A stretch of DNA of 64,000 nt from Protonemura montana (taxonomy: Eukaryota > Arthropoda > Insecta > Plecoptera > Nemouridae): assembly GCA_947568835.1 (NCBI GenBank), contig OX387603.1:22840651-22904650 (forward strand), in the 5' to 3' direction. Position 1 is the first letter of the stretch. Every line of letters begins with the position of its first letter. The position numbers and the translations under genes are program-made. A model generated the notes under the pieces. The model was not told the DNA's origin. It saw only the letters and a program-made list of their open reading frames with translations, and did no database searches. This document shows, in pieces, positions 1 through 16,000 of this stretch.

Positions 1-1044
1 TAGTGCGTAACTCTGCAACATTCTGTACAGCACACAATCAAGTGCTGTAACTACGTTCCTCTATTTTTTTATTTTTTTTTTAATATTGTTTTTAGGCCAA
101 TAATCTCAAAGTAGCGCCATGTATGTGTATTTCTCGGTACAACAGGAGTGTCACTGTAATTTGGCAATACTAACAGGATTAACTCAGTATCACTCACACC
201 CAGATGCGGTTAAATTTATCTAGAAGGTATGTGGTATCGATTTTGATGATGCGCCGGCAGTTTGTTGTTTTAAAAGCAGAAGGACAAGCGATACAATCAG
301 TAGAAGTAGAAGTAGATCAAATGTAGAATTATAACTTTGTTGCGTTTACGGTTCAACGGAACGTACTGGGCGAGCTCGGGCACTGTTCTCAAGGCGGCAT
401 TCCAAATCAATTGCAGCATTGCAAAATAGATCTCTTTACTCCATAAACTGAGCTAACAAATAACCAATATATCTGTGTGATTTACTATCGTACTTACCAT
501 AATCTTTAATTAAATAAATTTAATGTCCAGCTAAAACGAATGAACACCAAAGCTGATTGCAGAGTGACAGATCTCACTGACTGTAGACGTTAGGTGTGTG
601 GCTCCTGCTTTGACATAAAATAATGTTCATAAAATAATCCAAGCGAAATTTTCCTACAACACATATGGTGTCCGAAATAGCCTTGAAGTCGAAGCTTTCT
701 TGAACTAGTCACGTGTATGTGCATGGTGTAGGAGGGAGGGGATCGGGGGTGCAAAGCAACTTCTCTTAGGCTCGATTAAAGTCAGTGGGGCTCTGCTACT
801 GTGAAGTAGAATTCAAGAAATTCCCAGATTATATCGTGTGTGTATCCACTTAACCACACCATATCTTCTATTTAATTAATTATAGTACCTATTCAGAACT
901 GAGCTAAGTGCTCACTTGATCGTTGAGTGAATATAATATGAATGGAGTGGGCAAGGAGATTGTGGGTTAGGAGACTGGGGCGCATTCAAGTCTGACCAAT
1001 TGAAACATTGTGACCGATTTTGACCACGTACAATTATCCTTCAG
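1..1044. other. Non-coding sequence upstream of first visible ADA2 exon
   Basis: AT-rich sequence with poly-T tracts. I found no exon matching the missing N-terminal part of ADA2 (signal peptide and dimerisation region), so those exons probably lie left of the window and this is intron. It ends in a splice acceptor, with AG at 1043-1044. Confidence 0.5.
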
Positions 1045-4770
<3,726 letters not shown>

Positions 4771-5316
4771 TTTATTCAGCCAATTCTCATTTTTATGTCA
4801 GATTAAGCAACATACCAGTTTTATTTGTAATTAGCTTTAATCGCATGTTGCAGCGATCACATTTTTTGTGTGTTTAATTTTTAAGAACACAACCACAATA
4901 TTACATTAAAACACAATGAACATTTCAATAAATACAAGTCTTGTTTGTTTCGTTGTGATGTACGTGGTTTCGATATGCATGACCGTCGATGGCTTTGACC
5001 TTGAACCCACGAAAAAATGCACCAAAGTCAACAGGACACGGCGTAGCTCACCTGAAAATAATGAATAAATCCAAGTAACAGCTATTGTTTCAAATGACAC
5101 AAGAAATCAGAGAGCCCGGGATGCATTTCTCAGCTGCTGAAAGGGGTTTAATTCTCGGACACCTAAAACATATTTCAAATATAGCATAAAAGAATCAATT
5201 CCAAAGCAAGCAACCACCACCACTCTGTTTTTCCGCCACCATCCCAGATTTGAAGGAAATCGCCGTCCTTACAACGTTTCCTGCGCTTTGGTGCTCGTCT
5301 TATTTCCAAGGACGCG
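4771..5316. other. Intergenic region between convergent ADA2 and calcitonin genes
   Basis: About 545 bp that must hold both 3' UTRs. Candidate poly(A) hexamers occur on both strands. Nothing else was recognised. Confidence 0.5.
4927..4932 (+). terminator. Poly(A) signal AATAAA for ADA2
   Basis: An AATAAA hexamer about 157 bp after the ADA2 stop. It is the first good match in the 3' flank. No cleavage site was determined. Confidence 0.4.
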
Positions 5317-6834
5317 TTACATTCTCAGCAAACGGCAAGAGGCGTCATGCCCTCGAAGGCAGAAATGCTCCAATATTTGTTCAATGGATAAGGATCTCTT
5401 CCCAGGACTACCTCCTGATCCGAAGTAATCACCATCACCTCCTGATCCTGGATATTGACCATTGATGCAGCTGTCATCGAGTAGATTTACACAGCGCCGC
5501 TCCAGTTTTCCCTTGTTGTCTATTTTGTTCTGGTAAATCGTCACTAGAGGAGCGGACGACCTCTTTCCAGGACTGCCTCCTGATCCGAAGTAATCCCCGT
5601 CGCCTCCTGATCCTGGATACTGGCCGTTGATGCAGCTGTCGTCGAGCAAGTTAGCGCACCTCTTGTCTTTGCCGTGAGTTTCCATTTGGTTCTTGAAGAT
5701 TTCAATCAAGGGAGGTATCGAGCGTTTCCCAGGACTGCCACCTGATCCGAAGTAATCCCCGTCGCCTCCTGATCCTGGATACTGGCCGTTGATACAGCTG
5801 TCGTCGAGCAAGTTAGCGCATCTCTTATTCTTTCCTTGGTTTTCCATGAGTCTCTTGAAAATGTCTAGTAAGGAAGGTATCGAGCGTTTTCCAGGACTGC
5901 CTCCTGATCCGAAATAATCCCCGTCGCCTCCTGATCCTAGATACTGGCCGTTGATGCAGCTGTCGTCGAGCAAGTTAGCGCAGCGTTTCACCCTTTTGCT
6001 ATAAAGAAAAAAGCACCAAAAGAACAATATTAAAATTATGTTCGAAACAGTTTCTGTTTACCTTTAATTTAAAGGTAATCGCGGACTCCTGCGCCTTCGA
6101 CCTGGCATTTCAGGATCTCTCCAGAACTTGTCGTGCCTGGCTGCGTTGACGACGTCGCTGTAATCGCAACTGTGCGCCATGCCGCCGTTCAAGTAACAAA
6201 TCCTTTTTCTGTGGACATCACGTGGATTTTAGTGAGATACTCACATTGCATCATGAAACAAAAGCACACATGCCATTTATCCATCTATCCGACTTACGCT
6301 GGTTTTGGTTTCGGTTTGTAATTTAAAAAAGCTTCTCCCAGAATCAGTTTGAGCAATTTTTCTGTCCGCGGAGTTTCTTGCAAAAACATTGGCTCGGAAC
6401 TGTGACGTGAATAAGCGGTAGAATTGGTTATTGATTGATTACGTTTTTATAGACCTTTTCGTTTCATGATACTTAGCAAACAGTCGTGAAAAAAGCCATG
6501 TGTTAACAGAGAGAATATGATTATTTAGAAAATATGGTCATCGAGAAATTCTGTAAATTTATGCGTGATTCAAGCATTCGACAACCAAGTTTGAGAGTGA
6601 TACAAAATAATATCGATCTCTCTTTAAATCTAACTAAATTTTTATAAAAAAGGATGAAATATTGAAGTTGATTTAGTGCTCGAGGCACAACAACAATTCT
6701 ACACTTGAGTTTTTCAAGTTCACTCACCCTCCCTCGAGCTCTTGCAAACTGTCTTCCTCCAGCAATTCTACAGAACGAACAAGTGCTGGTGTCAAAACAA
6801 CAGCAAGCCAAACTAAGACTGTCAACTTCCCCAT
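5317..6834 (-). CDS. Calcitonin-type neuropeptide precursor, isoform B (four calcitonin-B copies)
   Basis: A secreted prohormone of 296 residues from exons 6834-6728, 6399-6298 and 5998-5317 (minus strand). Exon 1 encodes a textbook signal peptide (MGKLTVLVWLAVVLTPALV). Exon 2 is a spacer peptide. The last exon holds four tandem copies of a 30-residue peptide that begins CANLLDDSC, continues through GDGDYFGSGGSP and ends in GKR. Each copy therefore has an N-terminal disulfide ring (Cys1-Cys9) and, after dibasic cleavage, a C-terminal proline-amide. Both are hallmarks of the calcitonin family. Copies 2 and 3 are identical; copy 1 has Leu for Pro at position 15 and copy 4 has Val for Ala at position 2. 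They are separated by KR or RR sites and amphipathic linkers such as PLLDIFKRLMENQGKNKR-like stretches. Naming it insect calcitonin B rests on the ring, Pro-amide and gene structure as I remember the family. Expected ligand of a class B GPCR. Confidence 0.8.
6064..6834 (-). CDS. Calcitonin-type neuropeptide precursor, isoform A (alternative exon)
   Basis: The same first two exons (6834-6728 and 6399-6298) can splice in the same phase to an acceptor at 6209-6210. Exon A then starts at 6208 and stops at 6066-6064, for a 117-residue precursor. Exon A begins KR-ICYLNGGMAHSC, continues with DYSDVVNAARHDKFW and ends EMPGRRRR. This gives one 33-residue peptide with a Cys2-Cys12 ring and a Pro-amide C-terminus, which fits arthropod calcitonin A. 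A good donor (AAG|GTAAAC, intron from 6061) lies directly after the stop, so exon A could be a 147-nt cassette. Inclusion would give calcitonin A; skipping would give calcitonin B. Use as a separate terminal exon is the alternative. Transcripts are needed to tell which. Confidence 0.75.
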
Positions 6835-6983
6835 GGTAAATATTTGGGCGCACTGTACTGCTAGATGATGGTAGACGGCCCCGGTCCGTGTGTGTGTGTA
6901 TTGGGGGTGCTATATTCCGCGCGCGTTGCTTCCTCGCAAAGAGCTCGGCTGTTTGTGAACGGGGATGAGCCCAGCGTTCGTCG

Positions 6984-6990
6984 TTTTATA
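6984..6990 (-). promoter_or_regulatory. TATA box of the calcitonin gene
   Basis: On the minus strand CTATAAAACG occurs about 150 bp upstream of the ATG at 6834. A start site near 6958 would give a 5' UTR of about 125 nt. Restricted neuropeptide genes often have TATA promoters. Inferred from sequence only. Confidence 0.5.
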
Positions 6991-8381
6991 GCTGTTTGTT
7001 CGGGATCACACACAATTAAATTTTTGCTCGCTTTAATCAAAACACTCCCACCAATGAGGTGCAAGAGTGCGAGCGTTATCACGCAAAGTACGGCGTTTGC
7101 TAAATGCCAATAAATTTCCAAACCCAACAAGGGGTTGATTGATGAAACAATAAATTGACGATAAAGCCTCTTCTGGATTATAATAATAAACAGTGCGTTT
7201 GATCTCAATATGACATATTGAAACGCTGAATAAATAACTTTAGGGAAGGCCGGTAGCATATTATCTCGCAGCCAGGTATTAAATTCGTTAAAAAATATAA
7301 TTAATACCGTCATATGCCATTTGAAGTATGACACTTAAATTGATTGGCAAATATTCCCATCTGTTGGAATTCTGATCAATTTACGGAATTTTTTACGTGG
7401 AAGGTTTGAAAATTCATTGGTTGACACTGCCTTCCCTTTCAAAAAATGGACTGGAAATAAAACAAAATGATCACATAACCAACTTTTTAATTACTTACTA
7501 ACTCGTGAGGGTCTTTGCTCGTGAGTCATGGTCCATAAGGTTGTCAAAGTTTCACATATTAGAAACCATAGTAAAGTAAATACTGATATAAACTATAATA
7601 CTTCAGTGCCGTAAAGAGGTGTACCTGCACTTACACCAACTTAGAATGGTTTGTTCTTGGCATTCAAGTCCTGAGAATTGCGATTATGGGAATTTTTGTT
7701 AATCCCCCACAAACTCTCACTATAAGGATGAAAAGCTTTACTAAACAAATGACTGCGGCTTATTCAAAGTATGCCTCGAGTAAATATGAAAACTAGCTAA
7801 CTCTAAATATAAAGACAAATGTGTAAACTTTGTGAATTGCAGGAGAGAAATGATCTATAGGGAAAACTATTTGAAATTAGAAGATTTTCTTTACCATTAA
7901 ATTATTAGTCAGAAGAATACGATTGAGGTTGCGTAAGAAATTCAGTTTTTGACATAAAGTTGAGAAAGAAATTTAAAGTCTCAATTGGTCATAATCCTGG
8001 CTTCAATTTGAACTTGGCGCCGAGTTGGACCATACGAAGCACGAAGCACGAATGCCGAGCACGCGCAGAATACGTCTCATGCGCCTGTCAATGTCATTTT
8101 CGCAAGGGAGCATTGTCTTAGTTCCATATAATTGAAAACGGCAGATAAGCCATCGTAAGTAGCAATATATGGTTGAATTATAACGTAGTTGATATAATGG
8201 TCGTTTGATTGTCAAGAAAGACAATACCTGTAGGTGTACTGGAAAGCTAAATCGTGACAAGTGACAGAATGCCATGCTCTTACTTGGCCTGCTATCAGAT
8301 GCTATCAGTAGGCGATTAGTAACAGAGTAACTTTCAATTTTCTGACTCATGCATTTGGAATTATCTGCTTGATTGTAGGTA
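6991..8381. other. Intergenic region between divergent calcitonin and PAWR genes
   Basis: About 1.4 kb, shared 5' flank of the two genes. A run TTGATTGTAG just before the PAWR ATG looks like a splice acceptor, so PAWR probably has a non-coding first exon further left in this stretch. Open frames here show no family resemblance and were not called. Confidence 0.4.
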
Positions 8382-9871
8382 ATGGCTTCCAGTTCAGTTA
8401 GTCAGGAGGACATGGAAAACGACTTCGAGCTATCCTCTCGTCGATCTCGCATTCGCACCGCCCGAGCTCGCACTGTGAACCCTCCCACCAGGAACGGTGA
8501 GGGCCACTGTTTTTACAGAATACAAAGTAGATCAGTCCTTTCAAAATACATAAGATGTACATTTTTCATTGATCTGATCTTGCTTCAATATTAAAATGTA
8601 CAAGAATGACGATTTTCTTTGTTTGTAACTGAATTTTATGGAAATTGATTTTCCCATAGATCTTGTTGGAGGTGGCATGGAAGATACTTTAGGTGTAGAA
8701 GTTAAGTCGGCAGAGTCCCTGAATATTGGGAGTTTTCCTGCTGAGCATGATGCCAGCCCGAAGCCCATGAGCCGCAGTAAAGAAAAGCGGGGTAACAGAT
8801 GCGTTCCTGTGAGACAGCCACTCACTGAGCATGTTAACAGGTACGTCAGGAAGTTTTGATGACACTGGTTCCTTGAAGATCGTGGAAATATATGTTTTAA
8901 AATGAATCATTTCTTCAGGGCTAACCATTTGAACAAGGGAAAGCAGCAGCAGCGAGATCGTAGGAAGTTGCGTGAGAAGCGCCGCAGTACAGGAGTAGTG
9001 CACATGCCGTCAACAGAATCGACCGGCAACAGCACCGGGGAAGACGAGAATGACACTCAGGCAAACTCAGCTGAGACCCGCCGCAATACTCATCATAACG
9101 AAGTAATGGTTGGGGGAGATGTTGGAGAGGTCAGTCTGACTGCTGTAATATCATGAAATTCAAATACCTAAATTTCAAACATATATAAATGCCTAACATG
9201 ACACTATTCTTTATATTTCAGCAAAAAGTTTCTCATAAAGTATACACACCAAGGCGAAATAAAAGGTATCGAGGTCTTGTTCTGTTTGTATATTCTGATT
9301 AATTGGTTGCAAGCATATACAAATAAATTTATCTTCTGGGTTGCAGTCCTTCAGATTTGGAGGCTGACGACGAAGACAACCAGGAATTTGATTCTCTGAA
9401 TCAGTCCGACTCGACTGTCAGCAGCTTGGTGCACGTAGCGGAGCTTCCTTCTAGGCCGCGGCCCGGCACTCCCACTGGCGACAAGCCTGAAGAGGTACTT
9501 ACAAATGTTTAATCTCCAGTTTCAAGTGTGGGGAAAAGGCTGAGATCTGTGTTGTGATCCAGGCAACTAACAGTTATCACCTGGATTTTCTCTTGGACCA
9601 AAAAGCAATCGCAAAAAAAAGTTGTAAAATCTTTCTCTGCTCAGCTCTGAGCTGCTCTTCCTTACCAACGTTATTTTGTCGCCAGCTCCTAGAGCGAGCG
9701 CAGGAGGAGAACCGACGGCTGCTATCGCTCCTCGAGGACCGTGACCACAAGATTGCTATCCTAGAGGGACGCATCGCGCAGCTGCAGCGCGACTTGGCGC
9801 AGGAGAAAGAGAGGCTGCGCGAGGAGAATACAGCCCTTATTCGCGCTATGGCGACGCTGGCCGCGAAATAA
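8382..9871 (+). CDS. PAWR: PRKC apoptosis WT1 regulator homologue (Par-4)
   Basis: Six coding exons join in phase: 8382-8496, 8660-8840, 8919-9129, 9222-9265, 9347-9494 and 9686-9871, giving 294 residues. The diagnostic block is KLREKRRSTGVVHM in exon 3, nearly identical to the vertebrate Par-4 segment at the core of the SAC (selective apoptosis) domain and its nuclear-localisation basic stretch. The last exon is a coiled coil with heptad leucines (LLERAQEENRRLLSLL through ENTALIRAMATLAAK), matching the Par-4 C-terminal leucine zipper in place and length. The middle is acidic and Ser-rich (DLEADDEDNQEFDSL). In vertebrates the protein binds WT1, atypical PKC and Akt and promotes apoptosis; its insect role is inferred. 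The N-terminus is Arg/Ser-rich and not conserved with vertebrates as far as I can judge. Confidence 0.88.
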
Positions 9872-12800
9872 TTCAATGCTTGGCACTCGGCAAGTTTGCT
9901 GTGTCGTTTGCGTTTTAAGGTTAATTGTTCAAGTACCAATATATTATTATTATAGTGGGTTTAGTCTATTTTGACAAATTTGACCTACATTTTAGGTACT
10001 AATTCTCACTAGAAACCGGCTGCTATTTATGCCATATATTATCACTAACCCAAACTCAAAATCATTGTATTGCAGGTAGCTAAGATATACTTAGTATATT
10101 TTTTTTGTTGTATCACTGGAATTTTGGAGATGGCTATGCATTTTTTATCATGTAGGCTGGTAGATTCAAAATATATTCCAAATACCGACTCTTATCAGAG
10201 TAGAGTAGAAATGTGGAGACACGTTTGTTACATTGTTCATTTACCAGCCCTTTGCACTCCCACCATTTCATATATTTACAGCTTAAGAAATTGGCATTTG
10301 ACAGCATGTACGTGGGATATATCTCCTACTGGTTTTATCTGAATATACTGGGATTTACTTTATTAAAAATAACCTATTATGGGTGACCGACATACACATG
10401 ACCAGTTCTGTTCGGGAGAGATGGTGCAGGAATGAAAGTTAGTACAATAACTTCGTTCGCCTTGCTTATCAACCTCTCGACAGCATGGATTTGTGGAGGA
10501 ATCCTACCGTTCCAGTTGTACCGTCCTTCGGATGGGATGTTAAGCCGGTGGTCCCCTTGGTGCTATTCAACAGGAGTAGGCTACGTGCCAGCACCGGGTT
10601 TCCCCACCTCCCTTCTAGGCTAGGTTAGGTTCATGATCATCCACTCATTCACGACGCCATTAGACCAGTACCGCACGGCCAGATGTCAAAACAGTGCGTC
10701 GTTAAACACCACAAATCAATAACCTATTGCTATTATTGTCAGTAGATATTCCCTTGTTAAAACGGTGAGAGTGCTAAAAGGTTGGTGAATGAATAGGGGA
10801 GGGGAAAGAAGAAAGCTCAAAATATTGAGGTTGCAAATAATATATCTGATTGGAAAAGATGAATAGATGTATTAAGTCGTTGGCTCTTAAACGAGTTCAT
10901 CCCTTAATATTTTGCTATCGCTGTTGCTACCTCAGGAAGTTGTTTTTCCTTCTTTTCTCTTGTCCAATTCATATTTATTTTTTATAATTATTATTCTGGC
11001 AATAATTTTAAAATGCAACAATTTGAGTATACTGGCAACCATTGCCATAAAAAAAATCATTCGAACAAAATAAAATATCAATCTTTATTGTTATTCATAT
11101 ACACTATATATAGCTGAAAAATCAGACAAATTGTGATTTGTCCCGCAGTGAAATTGTAAAAAATTGTGTGAGGGCGCCAATTTTATAATTTCTCTCACAT
11201 CAGCAACATATTTTGCCATGCATAAAATAATTAAAATAAATATATATATATATAATTGAGAGTGGCAAGTTGATGTCAATATAACAAGATAGGCTGACGA
11301 TGGCATATGTTTAGCAAGATTTGGGAAGGGGCTGACAAGCAAGGATTTGAAATAAATATTGTATGAAATTGTATGGTCTCATTAGGTGAACATCTTCTGG
11401 GTGGTTATCACCAGTTACTGACTAGCCAGCTACAGCTTTGCAGGCTTCCATTCACTGTTTATATTAGCACTTCACACAATTGCTAGTTGTACTTATATAA
11501 ACTGTATTATACATTATTCAGGAAAAATAATGTAAGGGTTATGTTCTGTCTACATGTGTGTGTACTTAACTGAATGAAAAAGTAATCAATCATTCAATAT
11601 TATTATGTTCAATGTGATTCAATGTTGTTTCTCTATTCTATTTTGTCCAAGCCGTAATGGCAAATGAAATAAAATGGTTTAATACCGCAGTTACGTCTAT
11701 TTTGTACGAGCTTCCAATACTAATTCATCTGTTTGTGTGTATATTTCTGCGAAAACTCAAATCTTTTTACATTTCTACGGTTTTTGAGATTTTCTTTCGA
11801 AATTTTTTGAAACGTCTTCAAATTTTTGTCTTACAGTGCTTAATCAAGGTCCCGACATCCGCGGGGCAATTTTTTCCCCTTTTGGGATGTGTTTCGGTAA
11901 TTTTTTATCATTTTGACTTTTTTTTGCTTATTTTGACACTTTTTCTTAACATGCAGATCCTTAAAAATTAATTATTTTGTTACTTGGTGCAATAATGGTG
12001 GAGGGGGGGGGGGGGGGGGGAATAAAAAAACCTTGACTGCCATTCTATTCTCTAAGTACTTTTATACAGTTTTTATGTTAGGTCTTTGAAATATAAGAAC
12101 TAACCTTATGACGTTTTCGTCAGGGCTACATGCTACCAACTACATCAGCTGAGAGGACTGCAACCCTCTGCAGTTGTAAGGCAGGATGGTCAGTCGACTT
12201 CGGTCCTGTTTCCTGTGTGCATCGGTTTGGTAGACAACAGGACAAATAAAGCGATAAAATCTTATTTATTCTGGTTCATCACTTTTCAGCCCGGAGCTTC
12301 CTTTATTTACTTATTGGTCCTCACTTTGGCGCCTAACATAAATTTGAACCTCTAGCTACATTCGTGTAGTGGTTTTTGTGAATTGGAAATATTTCGCGTT
12401 TTCAACTTCCGTGTTTTGAACTTTGCATTTTGAAATTTCGTGTTATGAACATTTGTGCACAAATTATTTAACTAGTTTATTTTATCTGGGACGGTGTTTT
12501 TTTCGTTTGAATTTTCGTAATGACAATAAGTAAGAAATTACACTTTTTTTTCGCAACACTAGGGGTTTGACGCTGGAAGAGCGCAGGGCAGGAGCAAATG
12601 CAACCTTGATTTTCGCACCAATCAATCAATTAATCATAGTGAATCTCTATGCGAGTCGGGGAAATGATATCTAGGAAATCACAAAATTGCCTTGCAAGTG
12701 TTTGTTAAAATTGCCGACACGTTTTGTGCATGTCTCTTTTCGTCAGAAAACGTTTCGTGCACAGCCTAAGTCTGGGTTTAGCGCAGCCCTTGTTGTATGT

Positions 12801-13039
12801 TAACGAGTCAGATTCATATTTTGGATATTCATTTTACTATGATAATGATTTAATTTAATGAAAGAGAAAATTGAAAATTTCAGTCTGCGATATCTTGCCG
12901 TATGTGTAAAAATTCAAACTGAGGGCCAAGCGTCCTTTTGTGTGATTGGTGGACGGCTTTGGCGGTCGATGGCGGTGGTATCTCAGCGTGATGCTAGGCG
13001 AACTGTCAAACCCCGAAATTGATATTTCAAGAAATTACA
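9872..13039. other. Intergenic region between PAWR and PTIP
   Basis: About 3.2 kb of AT-rich DNA. It contains the retroposon remnant at 10438-10725, an 18-base G run at 12003-12020, and a short string near 12335 resembling a reverse-transcription primer site. The PTIP promoter should lie at the right edge. No gene was recognised. Confidence 0.5.
10438..10725 (+). mobile_element. Dispersed retroposon-like repeat, copy 1
   Basis: This segment is clearly related to 24213-24437. Shared blocks include GCCTTGCTTATCAA, ACAGCATGG, TTGTGGAGGAAT, TACGTGCCAGCACCGGGTT and a common end near GTTAAA-ACCACAAA. Most blocks match with few differences, and copy 2 is shorter. The layout suggests the 3' part of a non-LTR (LINE- or SINE-type) family; no coding capacity or target-site duplication was found, so the class is not settled. 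The open frame here (63 codons) is not a gene. Confidence 0.6.
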
Positions 13040-16000
13040 ATGAGTGAATGCAGTGCGCTTGATTTGCAATCGATAGAAACGTACAAATCGAATAGCTCTA
13101 TATTTGCGGGCATAAAGTTTTTTGCTTGTGGAACAGTAAATGATCAGGTACTACTATTTTGCGGCTCTCCAACCTAGCCCTGATGAACAATTTCAGACCT
13201 AGTGATAATGCCCATCTAATCTTTCTATGTACATTTAGCTTTGCAATTATAATATTCTACGGAGGGACATATCGAACGACTCGAAAGCGATGATCGAGAC
13301 CCAAAATTACAGCAAGGTTTCCTCAGTACATTGATTAATTGTTATGATATTTTTCCAGGTTATCAAACTTCTCTGCGATTCCGGTGCCGAACGCCATGAG
13401 TATTTGACAGATTTTGTCACCCATTGCATTACAGGAACTAATGTGGACAAACAAGATTTATTGGAGGATAAAGATCTCTACAGTTTCCCATTTGTCAAAC
13501 AGCAATGGGTCGTGCACTCTCTGAAATGCAATCAACTCTTGCCGTATCCTTTACTTACAACGCTAGGCAGACGTGGAACTTTTGGTAATATTATTCACAA
13601 GTCTCATTTTTGTTTCTTTTACTCACTTTTATGATTTAGCATTTGTGATCAACACTGATGTAGGATTCAACCTGTAATTCAACTACATTGCAAATGTGTC
13701 TCTCTGCAAACATTTCCTTAACAACATCAACAGTACTGCAGGTTATTCTTCAGAAGATGGTATTTTTGATAACTTACTCGTCTGTTTATCGGGTGTTGGC
13801 AAAGAGGATGCAAAAAAGATATGGGCAATGATTATATGGCATGGAGGAAAGTGCCAACTACATCTTGAAGCAAAATGCACCCATCTTATCTCCACCTTAC
13901 CAAAAGGCGTAAGTTGCTACCCCTTTTGTTTTCTCTTATTAGTTAGGTACCTGAGTGTCAGACAGAAACATTGCATACAATCCTGTTTTGCTTTGTTCAG
14001 GCAAAATACGAGCGAGCCATGCAGCTCGAGAACTCGATTCGTATTGTGACTCCTGATTGGGTGGCTGATAGTGTCCGTGCTCGTAAGGTAAATGAAGAAG
14101 CTCTTTACCATCCAAGACTTCTCATCCTGCCACAGCCTGTGGTGAAACAAACATCTTTAATATCACAGTCAACAGTTGCGGCATGTAAGTACAGTTATCA
14201 ATTACCTATGTAGTAAATTATGTCAAACAGTGCTAGGTGCATCTCTAAGCCCGTTTCACAGCTTATTTCAGAGAAAATCACTAGTTATTGGGAGAATCAC
14301 AATAAAAGCAAGATTGCAAAACTAATCCAGCTTAATTTGAACGTTCTTGAATAAGGGTCATTATATCTATTGATAATTATTCCAGTGGAAAGCTCGTTGG
14401 GCGGCTTATCGACTGCGCAGATTCTCGGGTTCGACGACGGGGATGACATGACTCCCACTCCTATTGCTCCTATCGCCGTGGCCCAGCCAATCGTTCAACC
14501 AACTGCGGACCATTCGTCAAAACTGGAGCAGCTACGGCAACGAATGCCTTGGAACAAACCTGCTGCAACTTCCCAGCCCAGTCAGATCCTGCAGGTGAAG
14601 CAGGAACCTGGCCTTCATGTTCAGCAACAGCTCCAGCAACAAGTACAGCAGCAACAGGTTGGGCTGCAACAGCAAGGTGGTCTGCAACAACAGGTTCAAC
14701 AAGTCAGCGTGCAGCAACAGGTTCAGAAAGCTGGAATTCAGCAGCAGGTGCTTCAGCAACAACAAATTCAAAAGCAACAGCAGCAGCAACAGATTCATCA
14801 GCAACTGCAACAACAAAACCAACAGCAATCATTACAAGTACAACAACAAGTTCAGCAACAGCAACAACAGGTATGTCAATCGCAACGCTAATGATATGAT
14901 CTGTTCAAAGAGTGTCTGGCTATCAGAGTTTATGATAGCTAGAAGAGTAGCAAGAGCAAGCAAGAGCAAAAAAGAGTAGCCCATAAGACAGAGTCTTAGT
15001 ACCTGCTTCAAATGAAAACACACCATATGCACCAGTTTGCCAAAGCTAGTAGTTCTTCGATAGAACCACTAATTTTGTTTGTCTCCTTCCCCAGTCGCTT
15101 CCGCAACAACTCCAAGAACAGCTCCAACAGTTCCAGTCGATCCAGCAACTGCAACAGCAACAGCGTCTGAGCAACCTACAGAACGCAAATCTGGGCCAGT
15201 CTCAGTTGTCCGGGCTTCAGAGTCCGGGTGGAATGCCATCGGTGCCTTTGCAGTCGGGCATTTCGGGCCCTGCTCAGGGCCAGATTGGCTCGGCAATGGG
15301 TCAAGGGCCAATCGGTCCAGCCATGCAGGGCCAGGGTCCGCTCGGCCCAGAGCAAGGGCCACGAGCAATGCAGATTCGGCCGCAGCAGATGCAGGCACAG
15401 CTGGCCGTGCAACAGGCGCAAGTACAGGCGCAGGGGCAGGCGCAGAACTGGCGGCAGAATACGGTGAGAATGGTGTTCGTGAAAAGCAGTCCGATTCTTG
15501 TGATTTACATTGACCATCATATTTAAGATATTTAAGTTTTTATCAGCAACTTTCAACTACACATTTTACTGGCCCTTCGGTGGTTGAAAATATCCTCTTG
15601 TTTCAGCCGATTCAGCAACAGCAGCAACAGTTACAGTTGCAGAAGCAACAACTGCAGCTCCAACAACTGCGTGATGCACAGCCGCAGCAGCAAATCCCGC
15701 AGCCACAGCAACAACAGGTTGGCCAGCCTCAGTCAGTCCCACAGCAATCTCCACAGACGCAACAATACTCACTGACCCTGCAGAGAGAGGGCGGTCAGAT
15801 GACCCTGCAGCAACAAAAGTTCCAGCTACAGCAGCGTCAATTGCAGATACAACAACAACTGCAACAGTTGCAACAGCTGCAGGCACAGCATCAGCAAAAC
15901 AATCAGCCTCCAAACCCGCAGATACCGTTGCAAATCATACAGCTACAACAACAACTGCAACAAAACCAACAGCAATATTTACAAAATCAGCAGCATCAGC

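Noticed and set aside
8003-8350. 115-codon minus-strand frame upstream of PAWR
   Set aside because: No family resemblance, and composition fits random sequence. The stretch more likely holds the PAWR 5' region.
12060-12345. Possible fossil LTR end: an AATAAA near 12245 and a TGGCGCC-type primer-site-like string near 12335
   Set aside because: There is no second LTR, no duplicated flank and no element coding sequence nearby. A single short string is too little to call an LTR element.
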